Part shown: piece after piece, positions 5,701 to 6,285 of the stretch
How positions within the stretch are numbered: position 1 is the stretch's first letter
Layout of the letters: every line of letters starts with the position of its first letter
Assembly: GCA_024640385.1 (NCBI GenBank)
Contig: JAHEFC010000178.1
Location: 1,668-7,952, forward strand
Length of the DNA: 6,285 nucleotides
Reading direction: 5' to 3'
Source: Sphingobacteriales bacterium
GTDB taxonomy: Bacteria > Bacteroidota > Bacteroidia > Chitinophagales > Chitinophagaceae
Position numbers and translations under genes: made by a program
The notes under the pieces: model-generated
Databases searched by the model: none
Told to the model about the DNA's origin: nothing
The model's input: only the letters and a program-made list of their open reading frames with translations

Positions 5701-6285
5701 CCGCCTGGAAAGCACCGCCATCAATGGCGTACTGGTAAGGAGCTGTTCCTTTAGTTGCCGTAGCAGTGATGGTGGTAGTGGTTTGTCCGCACGCAATGTC
5801 TGGAGCCGCAGCCGTGACGGCGATATCTGATGCGATCTGTTTGATGACCGCATCAAGGTCTTTGGTACAGCTATTGGCGTCTTTGACCGTGATCTTGTAC
5901 GAGCCTGCGGTCAAATTGCTGAAAGAGCTGGAAGCCTGGAATGCTCCACCATTGAGACTATAGGTATATGGTGCGGTTCCTTTGGATGCAGTGATGGTAA
6001 TCGATCCGTTGGTTTCCCCGCATTTGATATCAGGGGCTGAAGCAGTGGCGTCCAGATCCGATACTATATCTTTCACAGTAATGCTGAAATCTGCTATGCA
6101 CCCATTGGCGTCTTTGGCAGAGATCTTGTAAGTACCGGCACCTTTAGTAAAAGTATTACCCGCCTGGAATGCACCGCCATCGATGGCATATTGATATGGA
6201 GCAGTTCCTTTGGTGGCCGTAGCGATGATGGTGGCTGTGGATTCACCGCATTTCACATCTGGGGTGGTAGCCGTTACTGTTATAT
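2726..6285 (-). CDS. Giant SprB-like repeat adhesin with T9SS type-B sorting domain (N-terminus outside window)
   Basis: The frame is open from the window edge to TAG at 2728-2726, giving 1185 visible residues with no true start. The GTG at 6256-6254 is an ordinary Val codon inside a repeat, because the upstream codons read ITVTATTPD, a normal inter-repeat linker. From N to C the protein holds eleven SprB-type repeats (6256-3773), each with xCG at its start, PYxYxxxGG in the middle, and AGxYKI(S/T)xKDAxGC near its end. Next come two Ig-like modules (about 3772-3530 and 3529-3254) and a PKD/Ig-like module containing YDWEPKVGL and AGCSTVDSLLV (about 3253-3002). The last part is a gliding-motility-associated type-B C-terminal domain (3001-2729) with LPNAFSPNGDGRNDLF, FRIFNRWGELVFE and DGWDGIYKG. 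Such proteins cross the outer membrane by the type IX system and act at the cell surface in adhesion or gliding; the ligand is unknown. The PorP/SprF gene follows after one base. Whether this strain glides cannot be read from the sequence. Confidence 0.93.
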   Translation of the reverse strand, partial: ITVTATTPDVKCGESTATIIATATKGTAPYQYAIDGGAFQAGNTFTKGAGTYKISAKDANGCIADFSITVKDIVSDLDATASAPDIKCGETNGSITITASKGTAPYTYSLNGGAFQASSSFSNLTAGSYKITVKDANSCTKDLDAVIKQIASDIAVTAAAPDIACGQTTTTITATATKGTAPYQYAIDGGAFQAGNTFTKGAGTYKISAKDANGCIADFSIQVKNNPTDLTATASTLESTCNGSNGAITISASKGTPPYTYSLNGGPAQPTNSFMLLKAGTYKVTVKDAGGCSIDLDAQVKESCCVMELALSAPSIPCGKTTTTITADATKGVPPYQYSIDGGPVQAANTFTRTAGTYKISVKDATGCIVEKTIVVNAIVSDLDATASAPEIKCGDTNGTITVAASNGTSPYTYSLNGGPAQSGNVFSNLGAGLYKVTVKDANGCTIDIGVILKQTGSNLGASATSPTIACNSSDGILTVIIMGGVPPYSYSLDGGTPQALNIFTGLKAGNYKITVKDGAGCSVDTYTEVKQICCSVELTANAPDILCGQTTAIITATASRGTPPYEYTIDGGTYQSGNTFTKVAGTYRISAKDANGCIANFDITVKSSPSDLTATGSGNTINCGANNGELNVSASSGTPPYSYSLNGGPAQASNIFTGLKAGNYKITVRDANGCSYDLNIPVKETCCSVELNATATDVICGQPATITAIATKGTAPYQYAIDGGAFQAGNTFSKVSGNYKISVKDATGCVADYNITVKSAASDLAATANAPDITCSDTKGNITVNATNGKSPYTYSLNGSAFQGNNVFTNLSAGNYNLVVKDAAGCMVNLSSQLKQSATPTLIIVDPPEVCAPGTVDITAGAVTAGSEAGLTYTYWQDAAATQTLTNPKQIDRTGQYYIKAVKSAGCLITKPVKVTISPLPTITMKAPDSICTGLTSSIEITNQGAAPWSFQYSDGSQTNFISNIATQQYILRVNPTQATTYTILSVSDRFCTNRAPQNNKVTVKIAKPIPGMRLTTILVTANRATTLKGRNITGYTYDWEPKVGLNNYTLSTPSYNYNQQVDYKINMTSPAGCSTVDSLLVRLVNSTNPNASADFFLPNAFSPNGDGRNDLFFPFSVNMKELRYFRIFNRWGELVFETKKFGDGWDGIYKGQKQTADSYFWTIEGVSEEGKTINKYGNVLLVK
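2729..3001 (-). other. T9SS type-B C-terminal sorting domain (gliding-motility-associated CTD)
   Basis: The last 91 codons of the adhesin carry the conserved landmarks of this domain family: NAFSPNGDGRND at the start, FRIFNRWGELVFE in the middle, then GDGWDGIYKG and a closing strand GNVLLVK at the very C-terminus. In known systems this domain directs the protein through the type IX translocon. Type-B domains, unlike type-A, need a cognate PorP/SprF protein, which is what follows immediately downstream here. Confidence 0.93.
3773..6285 (-). repeat. Tandem SprB-type repeat array, eleven full units of two alternating subtypes
   Basis: The units, in coding order, are R1 6256-6029, R2 6028-5798, R3 5797-5570, R4 5569-5339, R5 5338-5111, R6 5110-4880, R7 4879-4649, R8 4648-4421, R9 4420-4190, R10 4189-3965 and R11 3964-3773 (core only). 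A further unit begins before the window. Subtype B (R1, R3, R5, R8, R10) is 76 residues (R10 is 75), with Y(Q/E)Y(A/S/T)IDGG and a shorter turn before GxY(K/R)IS. Subtype A (R2, R4, R6, R7, R9, R11) is 77 residues in its full units, with Y(T/S)YSL(N/D)G and (N/G/L)L..AG.Y. Each unit has one Cys near its start and one in the GC/SC motif, allowing an intra-repeat disulphide. Length is kept to within one or two codons across the array, so the repeats are under structural constraint. The array could vary in copy number by recombination and is a place where short-read assemblies may collapse. Confidence 0.9.

Noticed and set aside
6254..6256. GTG as the start codon of the large minus-strand reading frame, which would give a complete 1176-residue protein.
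   Set aside because: The frame stays open through the window edge, and the upstream codons read ITVTATTPD, the expected end of an inter-repeat linker. The position equals the Ile/Val before the xCG motif in every other repeat, so the gene is simply cut by the window.
3773..6285. Regularly spaced similar DNA segments that could suggest a CRISPR array or other non-coding repeats.
   Set aside because: The period is about 228-231 bases, all units are in one open frame with length kept in whole codons, and they translate to SprB-type protein repeats. They are coding repeats.

Overview
The window looks like a chromosomal segment of a member of the Bacteroidota, most likely Chitinophagaceae or a close relative. 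The evidence is a type IX secretion (T9SS) type-B cargo protein of the SprB adhesin kind, a PorP/SprF-family outer-membrane partner, and a moderate base composition (roughly mid-40s % GC by eye). The family-level placement is inference; the phylum-level placement is well supported. I see no RNA genes, mobile elements, CRISPR arrays or origins.

Layout. At the left edge, on the plus strand, is the C-terminal end of a 'choice-of-anchor I' type beta-propeller-like secreted protein (1-363). It is followed by a compact hairpin terminator (384-407) that also separates it from the convergent minus-strand genes. The rest of the window is one minus-strand gene train, read from right to left. First comes a very large repeat adhesin (6285 down to 2726, N-terminus outside the window). 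One base later a PorP/SprF-family protein begins (2724-1672). Overlapping that gene's last 41 bases is an Nramp-superfamily metal transporter (1712-408).

The adhesin holds eleven complete SprB-type repeats of 75-77 residues, then three Ig/PKD-like modules, then a T9SS type-B C-terminal sorting domain. Its pairing with a PorP/SprF protein matches the known SprB-SprF relationship, in which the PorP/SprF protein is needed for secretion or surface display of the adjacent type-B cargo. The repeats are not uniform. They alternate between two subtypes (B of 75-76 residues, A of 77 residues), have subtype-specific linkers, and the alternation breaks once. Three A-to-B junctions carry a Cys-Cys pair.

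The last gene is less expected. It is an Nramp-fold transporter whose metal-site motifs read DPSG and SPY where canonical Mn/Fe Nramps have DPGN and MPH, and it is translationally nested in the adhesin/secretion operon. I see no wholly new system. The points most worth checking are the higher-order repeat organisation with its Cys-Cys linkers, the atypical metal site, and the overlap that ties the transporter to the adhesin operon.
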